From JAHQVI01 sp963749875 (GTDB taxonomy: Bacteria > Pseudomonadota > Alphaproteobacteria > Rhizobiales > Rhodomicrobiaceae), in NCBI GenBank assembly GCA_963749875.1, contig CAVVOX010000004.1, forward strand, positions 988,963 to 1,052,962: a stretch of DNA of 64,000 nucleotides. Direction: 5' to 3'. Of the stretch, positions 36,007 through 45,353 are shown one piece after another (positions within the stretch are counted from its first letter, which is position 1; every line of letters begins with the position of its first letter). The notes beneath the pieces are model-generated. The model searched no databases and was not told where the DNA came from. It saw only the letters and a list, made by a program, of their open reading frames with translations. Position numbers and translations under genes: made by a program.

Positions 36007-36840
36007 ATGGGGTGTCGAACATCGAGAAAGAAGGGCGGCGCTCCGGTGACAACCAAGCCAGCGAAACGCGATCGAGATACCGAATTGCTCGCCTTCGAGG
36101 ATTTCGATTTCCTGATGCGGGACGAGATGCGCTCCAGCCGCCTGGCCCTCGAATTCGAGAAGGCTGAGCTCAGCCTGCGCGAGCAAAAGATCAAGTCGAC
36201 AATCGTTATCTTCGGGAGTTCGCGAGCACGGCCCCGTAGGGGGGCGGGCAAGGCAGCCAAGAACGCCAAGGGCGCCCAACTCGGCCTCTGGTATGAGGAG
36301 GCGCGCAAATTCGGCCGGATCGTCTCGGAGCGCGGTGGAGCGCTCGCTCCCATAGACGGCGTGCGCGAGAACGTCGTAACGACCGGCGGCGGGCCAGGGC
36401 TTATGGAAGCGGCAAATCGCGGCGCGATCGAAGCCGGCGCCCCGTCGATCGGCTTCAACATCAGACTGCCTGCCGAGCAGCATCCCAACGCCTTCATCAC
36501 GCCGGGACTGTCCTTCTATTTTCACTATTTTGCCATTCGCAAGATGCACTTCGCCATGCGCGCCAATGCGCTGGCCGTGTTCCCCGGCGGTTTCGGGACG
36601 CTTGACGAACTCTTCGAAATCCTGACCCTGAAGCAGACCCGGAAGGTGGGAGGGATGCCCGTGGTGCTGTTCTGCAAGGACTATTGGGAACGGATCGTCG
36701 ATTTCTCCGCGCTTGCCGAATTCGGAACCATCGATCCGCAGGATCTGAGACTGCTCGATATTGTCGACAGCGCGGAGGAAGGGTGGCAGTGCATGGCGGA
36801 TCGCGGGCTGACGCTTTCAACGCCATTGCGCGAGGTATAA
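36007..36840 (+). CDS. LOG family protein (TIGR00730-type)
   Basis: A roughly 277-residue Rossmann-fold protein. The nucleotide-binding motif VVTTGGGPGLMEAANRGAIEAGAPSIGFNI and the PGGFGTLDELFEILTLKQT motif (PGGxGTxxE) are intact. LOG proteins are phosphoribohydrolases that cleave cytokinin or AMP-type ribotides; this longer subgroup with an N-terminal helical region (LAFEDFDFLMRDEMRSSRLALEFEKAELSLREQKI) has an uncertain substrate. An alternative GTG start at 36046 behind AAGAAGGG is equally plausible. Confidence 0.88.
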   Translation: MGCRTSRKKGGAPVTTKPAKRDRDTELLAFEDFDFLMRDEMRSSRLALEFEKAELSLREQKIKSTIVIFGSSRARPRRGAGKAAKNAKGAQLGLWYEEARKFGRIVSERGGALAPIDGVRENVVTTGGGPGLMEAANRGAIEAGAPSIGFNIRLPAEQHPNAFITPGLSFYFHYFAIRKMHFAMRANALAVFPGGFGTLDELFEILTLKQTRKVGGMPVVLFCKDYWERIVDFSALAEFGTIDPQDLRLLDIVDSAEEGWQCMADRGLTLSTPLREV

Positions 36841-36931
36841 GCGCGGCCGCCGTTCTCGCAATCCGCAGCAAATATTGTGTATGTGACCGGGGATTCTATG
36901 ACACAGGCAGAAAGCGAAGGGAGCCAAAGCC

Positions 36932-37996
36932 ATGCGGACATATAAGATCGCTGCCATTCCGGGCGACGGGATCGGACCCGAAGTGATCGATGCCGGGCTG
37001 GAGGTGCTGAACGTGGTCGCCGGGGCCGATGGCGGCTTTGCCTTCGAAGCGGAGCGCTTCGACTGGGGCTCCGACCGCTATCGCAAGACGGGCCGCATGA
37101 TGCCCGAGGACGGCGTGGAACGCTTGCGAGGCTTCGATGCGATTTATTTCGGCGCCGTTGGCGATCCGAAGATCCCGGATCACATAACCCTCTGGGAGCT
37201 GCGCCTCGCCATCTGCCAGGGGCTCGACCAGTTCGCCAATGTCCGGCCCACGCGGCTTATGCCCGGTATGCAGGGGCCGCTCCGGCCGGAACTCGCCGAG
37301 CTGATCGACTGGGTCATTGTGCGCGAGAATTCGGAGGGCGAATATGCCGGCGTCGGCGGGCGCGTTCACACCGGCCTGCCGTTGGAGACCGGCATCGACG
37401 TTTCCGTCTTCACCCGGACCGGCGTTGCGCGCATCTGCCGCTTCGCCTGCGAGCTGGCGATGAGCCGCCCCCGCCGGCGGCTGACGGTCGTCACCAAGTC
37501 CAATGCGCAGCGCCACGGCATGGTGTTCTGGGATGCCGTCTGCCGTGAGGTGCTTGCCGATTTCCCGGAGCTGACTGTCGATTTCAAGCTGGTGGACGCC
37601 ATGGCGGCGCTGATGGTCACCAAACCCGCTGAGATCGACACCATCGTGGCGACCAATCTGCATGCGGACATTCTTTCCGATCTCGCCTCCGCGCTGACGG
37701 GCAGCCTCGGCAATGGCGCGACGGCCAACATCAATCCGTCGAGCGATATACCGTCCATGTTCGAGCCCATCCACGGCTCTGCCTTCGATCTCGTCGGCAA
37801 GGGTGTCGCCAATCCGATCGGGGCGTTCTGGACCGGCGCGATGATGCTGGAGCATCTGGGTGAAACGGACGCTGCCGGGCGGCTGATGGCGGCGATCGAG
37901 ACAGTGACGGCGGCCGGTCCACGCACGCCGGACCTCGGCGGACAAGCCGGCAGCCGGGATGTGACTGAAGCCGTCCTGGCCGCGCTGCGGCAATGA
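36932..37996 (+). CDS. Tartrate/D-malate dehydrogenase (isocitrate/isopropylmalate dehydrogenase family)
   Basis: A 354-residue NAD-dependent beta-decarboxylating dehydrogenase. The GDGIGPEVIDAGLEVL start, WELRLAICQGLDQFANVRP, VRENSEGEYAGVGGR, VTKSNAQRHGMVFWD and EIDTIVATNLHADILSDLASALTGSLG all fit the TtuC/DmlA branch rather than LeuB (note LWELRLAICQG and the GVGGR loop). It oxidises tartrate or D-malate. A good ribosome site (GAAGGGAG) precedes the ATG. No transporter or regulator for these acids lies nearby. Confidence 0.9.
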   Translation: MRTYKIAAIPGDGIGPEVIDAGLEVLNVVAGADGGFAFEAERFDWGSDRYRKTGRMMPEDGVERLRGFDAIYFGAVGDPKIPDHITLWELRLAICQGLDQFANVRPTRLMPGMQGPLRPELAELIDWVIVRENSEGEYAGVGGRVHTGLPLETGIDVSVFTRTGVARICRFACELAMSRPRRRLTVVTKSNAQRHGMVFWDAVCREVLADFPELTVDFKLVDAMAALMVTKPAEIDTIVATNLHADILSDLASALTGSLGNGATANINPSSDIPSMFEPIHGSAFDLVGKGVANPIGAFWTGAMMLEHLGETDAAGRLMAAIETVTAAGPRTPDLGGQAGSRDVTEAVLAALRQ

Positions 37997-38048
37997 GGCC
38001 GCATTGGGAAATGGCCGGTTCGGATGCCCGGCGAGGCTGTCGGCCTTA

Positions 38049-38220
38049 GAGAGGTCTGCGAAAAGGCATCCTCCGTGTCGTCCGGGCCGAAGAGCCGGGA
38101 CCCATTCGCCTAACAACGCGCCGAAGCGCTTGCTGACAGGCGATTGGATCCCGGACAGCCCTTCGGGATTCCGGGATGACGAATTGAGAGGCTTGTCTTG
38201 CAGAATTTTCCCTGGGGAGA
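38049..38220. repeat. Degenerate long inverted-repeat element
   Basis: It shares with 50763-50965 the outer GAGAGGTCTGCGAAA-like arm and the inner hairpin core GGATCCCGGACAGCCCTTCG...TTCCGGGATGACG (38146-38180), but the outer arms no longer pair well. An older copy of the same family is the simplest reading. Confidence 0.55.
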
Positions 38221-38232
38221 TGGGCGTACACT

Positions 38233-38270
38233 GGCGCAACGCGCGTCCAAGCCTGTCCCCGCGAAGGCGT
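38233..38270 (-). repeat. Fragment of the two-stem palindromic element
   Basis: GGCGCAACGCGCGTCCAAGC followed by CTGTCCCCGCGAAGGCG matches, in reverse orientation, the distal half of the second stem and loop hairpin of copies 2 and 4. The rest of the element is absent. Confidence 0.65.
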
Positions 38271-38894
38271 TCGGTCTCGCGAGATTGGCTGGATGGAATC
38301 GGTATAAGCCGAGGTGTTTCCTTTATCACGGAGCGCCTCGCATCATGCGCATGAACCTGCACGCCAACGCCACGATACGCCGCCTCCCTTATTCGGCGCC
38401 GTCACCAACTTTGCCGCATAGCTCCTCGATACCTCATGAGACCGGTTTTGCCGCCGCGAACCGTAACGTCGCCCTTGATCGCCGGTGTTCATCGACCAGC
38501 CTTGGTTCTGCTCGTTCCAAAACGCCCGCCAAACCGTCAGCCGCGGTCTTTGCGGCGCGTCGCAGCAGCCTTTCCGACCCTGTCAGCCAGATTATGGCGT
38601 CGCAAAACGAAGATGGTGGGCACCCGCGGCAAAGCTATGCGCGCCATGGCCAATCCAGCGATCGCGGAATCCCCATAGGCCCGCGGCACCGTCTCGCCCA
38701 AATTCCCGCGATTTCGTGCATGAGCGCTTCTCGGACGCCTGCGGGAGGTGTACTGGACAGACGCCGTCATGCAGGCGTCCGACAAACCTTCATCATGACG
38801 GACGTCACACTCATTTTCGCATTATGATCCCGGCCGCGTGAAAACGTAGAGTCAGCTATGATTCTTCCTGCGGTGTGCGGGGGGGCGGAATTTC

Positions 38895-39035
38895 ATGAAA
38901 CATTTCGTTAAAGGGGCCGATCGCCAGCAATCGACGCTGTTACGGCAATGCCTTGATAACTGTGGTGATGATTACAATGCTGTTCGCAGGATCGATGACT
39001 TTGTCGACACCCTCGATTTGGCCGAGTTTATAAAT
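38895..39035 (+). pseudogene. IS1182-family transposase N-terminal remnant
   Basis: The first 45 or so residues (MKHFVKGADRQQSTLLRQCL, then DDYNAVRRIDDFVDTLDLAEF) match the start of IS1182-type transposases, after which similarity stops and the frame ends. Only the N-terminal stub survives. Confidence 0.65.
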
Positions 39036-39124
39036 TGCTCTGCGCGCCCGCGGGGCCATTTCGAGGCGTGTTGCGCTAAATTGATAATATCATCTTAAGC
39101 TATTGCTTTAGCCTCCATAGATTC

Positions 39125-39137
39125 GGAAACTATTCAG
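39125..39137. promoter_or_regulatory. GGAANNTACTCA-type motif, variant site 1
   Basis: GGAAACTATTCAG, one mismatch from the consensus GGAANNTACTCAR seen at six other sites. It is 258 bases upstream of the matrixin-like gene, in the opposite orientation to sites in front of other genes. Weakest member of the set. Confidence 0.35.
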
Positions 39138-39395
39138 ATTGGGCCAGTGGATGAACACGCGGCTGGTGTCCCGACATCGATCAAGCGCGGTCGGGTGTAG
39201 TGCCCCCCCGCGCGACGCGCAAAAGGAACCGACTGCGTGGAAGGAGCAACAACGCGAGAACGGCGCATTTCCTGCTTATACCAACATGCTCGCGGAATTT
39301 TTATTCCGCCTCAATTCGGGCCGATGGTGCCCATGAGATCTTTTGCTGAAGTCGAAGAGCATTTGCCGAAGGCTACGGCATAGGGAGATTATTCA

Positions 39396-40170
39396 ATGAT
39401 GAGAGCGCTTGTTTCGATGGTATTGGCGATTACGCTGCATATCCTGAGCCTGGGCAAGGCAGACGCGGGCGCTCTGCTCCAAGTCGAGGGCAGTGTTTTG
39501 AAGTGGAAGTCCCAAGAACCTGGCGCCACCACCACTAAGATTACCTACGCAGTGCTGACTGGACCATACACCGTGCCAAGCGATAAAAGCGTTCTCAGCC
39601 CAGACAATTGCGGCGCCATGCACGCGTTCGCCAACATCGTCAATGTCTCGCCGGGCATATCGGAGGCCGCTGCGATGCACGAGCTTCGCCTGGCCGTCGC
39701 GGCTTGGGCGGAGGTGGCGAACATCACTTTCGTCGAAGTGGAGAATGCGCGTGAAGCGAACATCGTAATCGGCGCGACGGCCAAGCCTGAAGGAAGGGCC
39801 TATGCAGAATCTAAGCTATCGCAGCGGCAAGGGAGCAAAGCCCGTCGAGAAAGCCCTTGGCATGTCTGGGCCGGACATTTCAGAGATTGCTAATAAAGCT
39901 GCTTCAAACGATGAAGTTGCGGCGATCGAGCAGGCCTATATATGCCTCAACCCCCGCGCGCGCTGGAAGGTCGGCTTTGACGGAAATCTCGACGTCTACG
40001 ATCTGCGCCACACCTTCACGCATGAAATCGGTCACGCTATAGGGCTCGATCACCCTGGGCGCCCGGGTGCGCTCATGGACTTTCGCTATAACGAGCGCGT
40101 GCGAGAGTTGCAGCCGTCTGATATTGCCGCCATCCAGAAACTTTACGGGCCACGCAAGCGGGAAGAATAG
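39396..40170 (+). pseudogene. Matrixin-like zinc metalloprotease, frameshifted
   Basis: A secreted M10A-like protease of about 258 codons. A signal peptide (residues 1-25) and a prodomain-less catalytic domain are seen (LRLAVAAWAEVANITFVEV, ANIVIGATAKPEGRAYA, then FTHEIGHAIGLDHPG with the HExxHxxGxxH zinc motif and the LMDFRY Met-turn). A single extra base near 39,808 (GCA-G-AATCTAAGC) separates the two halves; the whole span is 3n+1. All residues needed for activity are present if the frame is restored. Confidence 0.8.
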
Positions 40171-40240
40171 ACCGGCGAATATGCTGCCTGAGGTATCTGG
40201 ACCGCCGCCCGTGCGACGGCGATCCAGAGTTGGTCTTGCC

Positions 40241-40696
40241 CTATTTTGCAATTTTCGGCAGCGCCTCTGCCTGCTCAGATGTCAACTCGAGCACGACGCG
40301 GTCGGTCTCCAGGTTGAACTGCGCAGGTGTCACGCTGATTCCATGTTCACCTATGCCCAGGAAGCCGCCAATATCGGCTTGGAGCTCGGTGACTTTGCCG
40401 TCATCACTACGTATGAGGGCTGCGACGCTACCCAAATTCTCTCCGTCGCTGCTGTAAACCGGCTTACCGACCCAAGCTTTCGCCTCTTCCGAGGTCAGCA
40501 TAAGGCTTGGGACCGCCTTCTCGGTCGAGGCTGCAGTCGTTGCCGGGGCGGCAGGCGCTTTATTGTCCATGCTGTCCGTTGTCATGGCGGGAGCTTTGTC
40601 CGTCACAATAGTGGATGGCTTGGTATCCTGCTGTGCTATTGCCGGAAGCGCCATCGTTGCAGCGAGAACAGGCAAAAGTATTAACCTACGCATCAT
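40241..40696 (-). CDS. Secreted PRC-barrel domain protein
   Basis: A 151-residue exported protein. Signal peptide MMRRLILLPVLAATMALPAIA, a Thr/Ala/Pro-rich linker, then a PRC-barrel (LMLTSEEAKAWVGKPVYSSDGENLGSVAALIRSDDGKVTELQADIGGFLGIGEHGISVTPAQFNLE, about residues 65-130). Such secreted PRC-barrel proteins are common in Rhizobiales and often stress-induced; the partner is unknown. AAGGAG lies 8 bases before the ATG at 40696. A CTGAGTAGTTTCC motif is 65 bases upstream. Before the IS insertions this gene lay about 140 bases downstream of groEL on the same strand. Confidence 0.88.
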   Translation of the reverse strand: MMRRLILLPVLAATMALPAIAQQDTKPSTIVTDKAPAMTTDSMDNKAPAAPATTAASTEKAVPSLMLTSEEAKAWVGKPVYSSDGENLGSVAALIRSDDGKVTELQADIGGFLGIGEHGISVTPAQFNLETDRVVLELTSEQAEALPKIAK

Positions 40697-40761
40697 AATT
40701 TGTACTCCTTGATGAGCGTTGAATGCCATCTGCGCACAGAAAATCGGTGGTTCATAGGATC

Positions 40762-40774
40762 GGAAACTACTCAG
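40762..40774 (-). promoter_or_regulatory. YTGAGTANNTTCC motif upstream of the PRC-barrel gene
   Basis: CTGAGTAGTTTCC on the minus strand, 65 bases upstream of the PRC-barrel start. It matches the sites in front of the DUF3309, YeaQ and 27-residue protein genes in sequence and orientation. Confidence 0.55.
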
Positions 40775-40837
40775 GTGTGACGAATTTGTACATGTATTTA
40801 ATTTCAGAAATACAAGACTTTTTCTTATTTTTCTTTA

Positions 40838-41879
40838 AAGCCATTCCCGCGTCCGAGGAATTGATTATGGATTCATAGTTGGACCGACGCAGTTGAGTTT
40901 CCGCGGTGTTAAAGCGCTGCGGGGGGGCTCATGGGGTATTCGGAGGATTTGCGGATCCGGTTGCTCCGTTCGGTTGAGAAGGGCTACTCGGCTCGCAGCC
41001 AGGCAAAGGTGTTCCAGATTGCGGACTCCACTGCGGTGAAGTGGATGCAGGCCTACCGCGCCGATGGTCGCACAGCGCCCAGGCCGGGCTCAGGCGGACG
41101 GGTCTCTCCGCTTGAGGCCCATGCCGAATGGTTGATCGCGCGGGTGACGGCCACGGCAGACGTGACGTTGAAGGAACTCGTTCACGAACTCGCCGCGCGA
41201 GGCATCGTCACCTCCAAGAGCGCGGTGTCCCGTTTCTTTCTCGCCAAAGGCTACAGCTTCAAAAAAAAGCGTGCTGGCCGAGGAGCAACTTCGCGCTGAC
41301 GTGGCCGAAGCGCATGAGGCATGGCGCAAGGCGCAGCCCGCTCTTGATCCCGAAAAGCTGGTGTTCATCGATGAAACCGGATGCGCGACCAATATGGCGC
41401 GCCTGCGCGGACGCGGTCTGAAGGGCGCTCGAGTGCGTGGCCGCACGCCGCACGGCCATTGGAAAATCACCACTTTCGTGGCAGGGCTGCGAGCCGGCAT
41501 GCTGACGGTGCCCATGGTGATGGACGGGCCAGGAACGCGGCCGCGTTCCTGGCCCATGTCAAACAGGTGCTGGCGCCCACACTCACGCCCGGCGACATCG
41601 TGGTGATGGACAATCTCAGCTCACACAAAGGCGATGCAATCCGCGACGCGATCGAAGCCGCTGGCGCAGAGTTACGCTATCTACCGCCATACAGCCCCGA
41701 CCTCAACCCGATCGAACAGGCCTTCGCCAAGCTGAAAGCGCTTCTGCGTAAATACGCCGAGCGCACCGTCGAAGCGCTCCGGGATCGCATCGGTACACTC
41801 CTCGACCATTTCAGCCCGATCGAATGCCGCAACTTCTTTCGCAATGCCGGGCATGCGTAATCTCAAACGGGAATGGCTC
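40838..41879 (+). mobile_element. IS630-family element A, copy 1
   Basis: Terminal inverted repeats RAGCCATTCCCG and CGGGAATGGCTC bound a 1,042-base element with TA on both sides (40836-40837 and 41880-41881), the IS630 target duplication. It is nearly identical to copy 2 (59077-60119). It inserted at the TA of the original groEL stop codon, together with element B copy 1. Confidence 0.9.
40931..41860 (+). pseudogene. IS630-family transposase of element A (two compensating shifts)
   Basis: The N-terminal helix-turn-helix part (MGYSEDLRIRLLRSVEKGYS to GYSFKKK) is in one frame. The first DDE acid (KLVFIDETGCATNM) is in a +1 frame entered at an A8 run near 41,262. The second Asp and the Glu (IVVMDNLSSHK; YSPDLNPIEQAFAKLK) are back in the first frame after a second shift near 41,540. 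The A8 run is a plausible slippage site, but the second shift has no such signal. Copy 2 carries exactly the same pair, so the shifts predate its transposition or are tolerated. Confidence 0.8.
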
Positions 41880-42959
41880 TAGTGGAGCGACTCTCAACAT
41901 TTGCTTCCCACGCTTGACGCTTTCGATGATCCGATCTGGATCGGCTGTCCAGGCGAAGGGTTTCGGCTCGGCATTGTTTTCCTGGATAAAGCGGTTGATA
42001 GCCGTTTGCAGCTCAACGAGGGATCGGAACACGCCCCGTTTCAACCGTTGCCGCGTGAGTTTTGCGAAGAAGCCCTCGACAGCATTGAGCCAGGACGCTG
42101 AAGTTGGCGTAAAATGGAATGTCCAACGCGGATGGCGCGCCAGCCAGGCCCTGACTTTGGAGTGTTTATGCGTCGCGTAGTTGTCGACAATGGCGTGGAC
42201 GAGCTTGCCTGCCGGAACCTGCGCCTCGATGGTATTCAGGAAGCGGATGAATTCCTGATGACGATGGCGCTGCATGTTGCGGCCAATGACCGTTCCTTCC
42301 AGCACATTGAGCGCGGCGAATAAGGTCGTCGTCCCGTTCCGCTTGTAATCATGGGTCATGGTTCCGGCTCGCCCCTTCTTCATTGGCAGTCCCGGTTGGG
42401 TACGGTCCAGCGCCTGGATTTGGCTCTTCTCATCAACCGAGAAAACGACGGCATGAGCGGGCGGATCAACGTAGAGACCGACAATGTCTCTGAGCTTGTC
42501 GGCAAAGTGGGGATCTTTGGAAAGCTTGAACGTCCGGATCCGGTGCGGAGAAAGCTGATGGGCTTCAAGAATGCGCTGAACCGAACGCAGGCTGACATTG
42601 GCAGCCCTGGCCAACATCCGGCCGGTCCAATGCGTGGTCTCTCCCGGCGGCCTGCTCAGCGCCAGATCAACGACACGTTGCACGGTCGTTGCGGGCAAAG
42701 GCTTCTTCCCTGGCCGCCGCGTCTTGTCGCGAAGCAGCCCATCCACGCCCTCATGCATGAAGCGCTCCTGCCAACGCCAGACGACGGGTTTGGATTTGCC
42801 GGACCGGCGCATGATCTCGGTGGTGCCGCAACCATCGGCGGTGGCCAGAATAATCTGCGCGCGCCAGACGTGTTTCTGAGGCGCACAACGATCCGCAATG
42901 ATGGTTTCAAGACGAAGCCGCTCATCGCGCGTAACAGTCACGGTGATCCCTGATCTCAT
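41811..42959 (-). CDS. IS630-family transposase of element B, copy 1 (C-terminus altered)
   Basis: A 382-residue DDE transposase: N-terminal helix-turn-helix domains (DGCGTTEIMRRSGKSKPVVWRWQ), first Asp in AVVFSVDEKSQIQALDR, second in HAIVDNYATHK, Glu in SASWLNAVEGFFAKL. Compared with copy 2, one extra C in the terminal repeat (GACTCTCAAC versus GACTCTAAC) removes the normal stop after GKQMLESLH and extends the protein by about 25 residues into element A. The catalytic core is untouched. Confidence 0.9.
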   Translation of the reverse strand: MRSGITVTVTRDERLRLETIIADRCAPQKHVWRAQIILATADGCGTTEIMRRSGKSKPVVWRWQERFMHEGVDGLLRDKTRRPGKKPLPATTVQRVVDLALSRPPGETTHWTGRMLARAANVSLRSVQRILEAHQLSPHRIRTFKLSKDPHFADKLRDIVGLYVDPPAHAVVFSVDEKSQIQALDRTQPGLPMKKGRAGTMTHDYKRNGTTTLFAALNVLEGTVIGRNMQRHRHQEFIRFLNTIEAQVPAGKLVHAIVDNYATHKHSKVRAWLARHPRWTFHFTPTSASWLNAVEGFFAKLTRQRLKRGVFRSLVELQTAINRFIQENNAEPKPFAWTADPDRIIESVKRGKQMLRVAPLEPFPFEITHARHCERSCGIRSG

Positions 42960-43016
42960 TGCGCAAGAATGAGCTGCTTCGGAGAATTTGGGAATCGCCT
43001 GAATGGATCAGACCAC
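41882..43016 (-). mobile_element. IS630-family element B, copy 1
   Basis: Ends GTGGAGCGACTC and GTGGTCTGATCC (reading inwards) with TA at 41880-41881 and 43017-43018. It lies directly against element A copy 1, sharing the middle TA, and its other end makes the last base of the groEL stop codon. 1,135 bases; copy 2 at 47665-48798 is one base shorter and inverted. Confidence 0.92.
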
Positions 43017-44617
43017 TAGTCATGGTCGGCTTCATCTTTTTCTTGTGCGTCGGCAACACCGGCTTCAGTGGTGATCATCATGCCGGCGATGGAGGCTGCA
43101 TCCTGGAGAGCGATGCGCACGACCTTGGCCGGATCGACGATGCCCGCCTCGACCATATCGACATACCGGTCGCCCTGGGCGTCGTAGCCGAATGAACCGG
43201 ATCGCTCATCCATTACCCTGCCAACCACAATCGATCCTTCGACGCCCGCATTGTCCGCGATCTGCCGGATCGGAGATTGCAGCGCCTTGCGGAGAATGTT
43301 GATGCCGGCGTCCTGGTCTTCATTGTCGCCCTTGACCGTGATTGCCTTGGCGGCCTTCAGCAGCATCACACCGCCGCCCGGCACGATGCCTTCCTCGACC
43401 GCAGCACGCGTCGCATTGAGCGCATCATCGACGCGGTCCTTGCGTTCCTTGACCTCGATCTCCGTGGCGCCGCCGACCTTGATCACCGCAACACCGCTGG
43501 CGAGTTTCGCCATGCGCTCCTCCAGCTTTTCCTTGTCATAGTCCGACGTCGTCTCTTCGATCTGCGCCTTGATCTGGTTGACGCGAGCCTCGATGTCGGT
43601 TTTCTTTCCCGAGCCATCGACGATCGTTGTGTGATCCTTGGTGATGGAGACGCGCTTGGCCTGGCCCAGCATTGCGAGCGTGACATTTTCCAGCTTGATG
43701 CCGAGATCGTCGGATATTGTCTCACCGCCCGTCAGCACGGCGATATCGCCCAGCATGGCCTTGCGCCGATCGCCGAAGCCCGGCGCCTTCACCGCGGCGA
43801 TCTTCAGACCACCGCGCAGCTTGTTGACGACAAGGGTGGCGAGCGCCTCGCCCTCGACATCTTCGGCAATAATGAGCAAGGGCCGTCCTGACTGCACGAC
43901 AGCTTCCAGTATTGGCAGCATAGCCTGGAGGCCCGTCAACTTTTTCTCGTGGATGAGGATATAGGGGTCTTCGAGCTCAACCGTCATCTTGTCGGCATTG
44001 GTGACGAAATAGGGCGAGAGATAACCGCGGTCGAATTGCATACCCTCGACGATGTCCAGCTCGCTTTCGAGGCTCTTGGCTTCCTCGACCGTGATCACGC
44101 CCTTGTTTCCGACCTTCTGCATGGCGTTGGCGATCAATTCGCCGATGGCCGCATCGCCATTGGAGGCAATCGTCGCGACCTGGGCAATTTCGCTGGAATC
44201 CCTGACCGTCTTCGACTTGCTTTCGATTTCTGCAACCACCTGGACCACGGCTTTATCGAGGCCGCGCTTCACGTCCATCGGATTCATGCCAGCCGCGACC
44301 GATTTCATGCCCTCACGCAGGATTGCGTGAGCCAGAACCGTGGCGGTGGTGGTACCGTCACCAGCCATGTCGTTGGTCTTCTGCGCGACCTCACGTACCA
44401 GCTGCGCGCCCATATTCTCGAACTTGTCCTCAAGCTCGACCTCTTTGGCCACGGCAACGCCGTCCTTGGTCGTACGCGGTGCGCCATACGACTTGTCGAT
44501 GATCACGTTGCGGCCCTTGGGACCGAGCGTGATTTTCACCGCGTTGGCGAGGGTGTCCACGCCGCGAAACATGCGCTCGCGAGCATCGGTCGAAAAGCGA
44601 ACCGTCTTGGCAACCAT
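43016..44617 (-). CDS. groEL: 60-kDa chaperonin GroEL
   Basis: A 533-residue chaperonin: KTVRFSTDARERMFRGVDTLANAVKITLGPKGRNVIIDKSYGAP at the N-terminus, the ATP motif GDGTTTATVLAHAI (about 86-99), and GGGVMLLKAAKAI. It folds client proteins with GroES, which is not adjacent here, so this is probably a secondary groEL. The C-terminus ends ...EKDEADHD without the usual GGM repeats. Removing both IS elements restores GAC-TAA, so DHD is the native end and the IS merely changed TAA to TAG. GGAGAG precedes the ATG. Confidence 0.95.
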   Translation of the reverse strand: MVAKTVRFSTDARERMFRGVDTLANAVKITLGPKGRNVIIDKSYGAPRTTKDGVAVAKEVELEDKFENMGAQLVREVAQKTNDMAGDGTTTATVLAHAILREGMKSVAAGMNPMDVKRGLDKAVVQVVAEIESKSKTVRDSSEIAQVATIASNGDAAIGELIANAMQKVGNKGVITVEEAKSLESELDIVEGMQFDRGYLSPYFVTNADKMTVELEDPYILIHEKKLTGLQAMLPILEAVVQSGRPLLIIAEDVEGEALATLVVNKLRGGLKIAAVKAPGFGDRRKAMLGDIAVLTGGETISDDLGIKLENVTLAMLGQAKRVSITKDHTTIVDGSGKKTDIEARVNQIKAQIEETTSDYDKEKLEERMAKLASGVAVIKVGGATEIEVKERKDRVDDALNATRAAVEEGIVPGGGVMLLKAAKAITVKGDNEDQDAGINILRKALQSPIRQIADNAGVEGSIVVGRVMDERSGSFGYDAQGDRYVDMVEAGIVDPAKVVRIALQDAASIAGMMITTEAGVADAQEKDEADHD

Positions 44618-44786
44618 TTGACTCTCCGTAGCCTGTTTAAATGAACAGTGTTGCCGCTCAATCGGCTCGAATTTTCCGATTCAGTCGGGGAAATCCGATC
44701 TTGTGTCGCCTCGTTCAACGCTATCGGCCACCGTCTCCTACAAGCTGGTCATTTCAAGCCGGTTGGCGATTGCCAAGCTTCAGCGC

Positions 44787-45050
44787 TCAAAGGTCGGAAG
44801 CTGAGAGTTCGCAGTACCGTTTGGAGGTTTTTCGGTACAAGCGGTGCGCCGCATCCCTGATCTGCGTCCGGTTCGTATCGAAGGCTGCGAGAGCGGCGGC
44901 TTCACCGACCTCCTGAAGCCCGGTGATGCGGTGCAGCGCCAATTCATCAAGCCGAAAGGCCACTTCGAACATGACGTCGTGGCCCCAGAAATTGACTGCC
45001 TTTCGCTGTGAGTCGAAGCTTCGGCAATTGTTAAGGAAGTCCAGAGCCAT
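44787..45050 (-). CDS. DUF1488 protein
   Basis: An 87-residue protein with the family pattern LDFLNNCRSFDSQRKAVNFWGHDVMFEVAFRLDELAL and AALAAFDTNRTQIRDAAHRLYRK. DUF1488 proteins are common small cytoplasmic proteins of Rhizobiales with no known role. It lies upstream of groEL on the same strand with about 170 bases between. Confidence 0.88.
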   Translation of the reverse strand: MALDFLNNCRSFDSQRKAVNFWGHDVMFEVAFRLDELALHRITGLQEVGEAAALAAFDTNRTQIRDAAHRLYRKTSKRYCELSASDL

Positions 45051-45131
45051 GATGTTCCCTCGCGGATCGGTGGATACGAACGCTGTTTCGATAAGGACCG
45101 GCGGAGCGAGCCCCGCTGATCGTCTGGCGCT

Positions 45132-45353
45132 TTACGATTTGAAGATTGCCTCCAAGGCGGTGGGTTCTATCCGCGTCAGAGTGAATTCGGGGACCGCCCT
45201 GTCGAAGGCTTCGGCGCTATCGCGGACGCGGTAGGTGCGGATCGCCTTAGCATGCTCCTGCGGCATGACCTTGATGACTTTGCATCGGAGAGTTTTCCCA
45301 TGGGGCGTCCCGTGATAGGTGACCATATCGCCGACGGCAAAGATTTCGCTCAT
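45132..45353 (-). CDS. Small protein of unknown function upstream of DUF1488
   Basis: A 73-residue protein starting at ATG 45353 (MSEIFAVGDMVTYHGTPHGKTLRCKVIKVMPQE...). The pattern of a short beta-rich N-terminus (VGDMVTYHG, KTLRCKVIKV) suggests a small barrel, like SH3-type or KOW-type folds; this is only a shape guess. It is about 80 bases upstream of the DUF1488 gene and on the same strand. Residues encoded further upstream look non-coding. Confidence 0.6.
   Translation of the reverse strand: MSEIFAVGDMVTYHGTPHGKTLRCKVIKVMPQEHAKAIRTYRVRDSAEAFDRAVPEFTLTRIEPTALEAIFKS

Larger units (their letters stand above)
37997..38894. other. Gene-poor stretch with degenerate repeats
   Basis: About 900 bases without a convincing gene; reading frames on both strands are short and lack domains. 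The first third holds a degenerate relative of the 50763-50965 element (38049-38220) and a fragment of the two-stem element (38233-38270). This marks the entry to the accessory half of the window. Confidence 0.6.

Noticed and set aside
36896..38362. Long minus-strand reading frame (488 codons) opposite the dehydrogenase gene
   Set aside because: It mirrors the conserved tartrate/malate dehydrogenase and has His/Gly/Arg-rich noise without domains.
44618..44786. groES upstream of groEL
   Set aside because: The gap is about 170 bases and contains no GroES-like reading frame.
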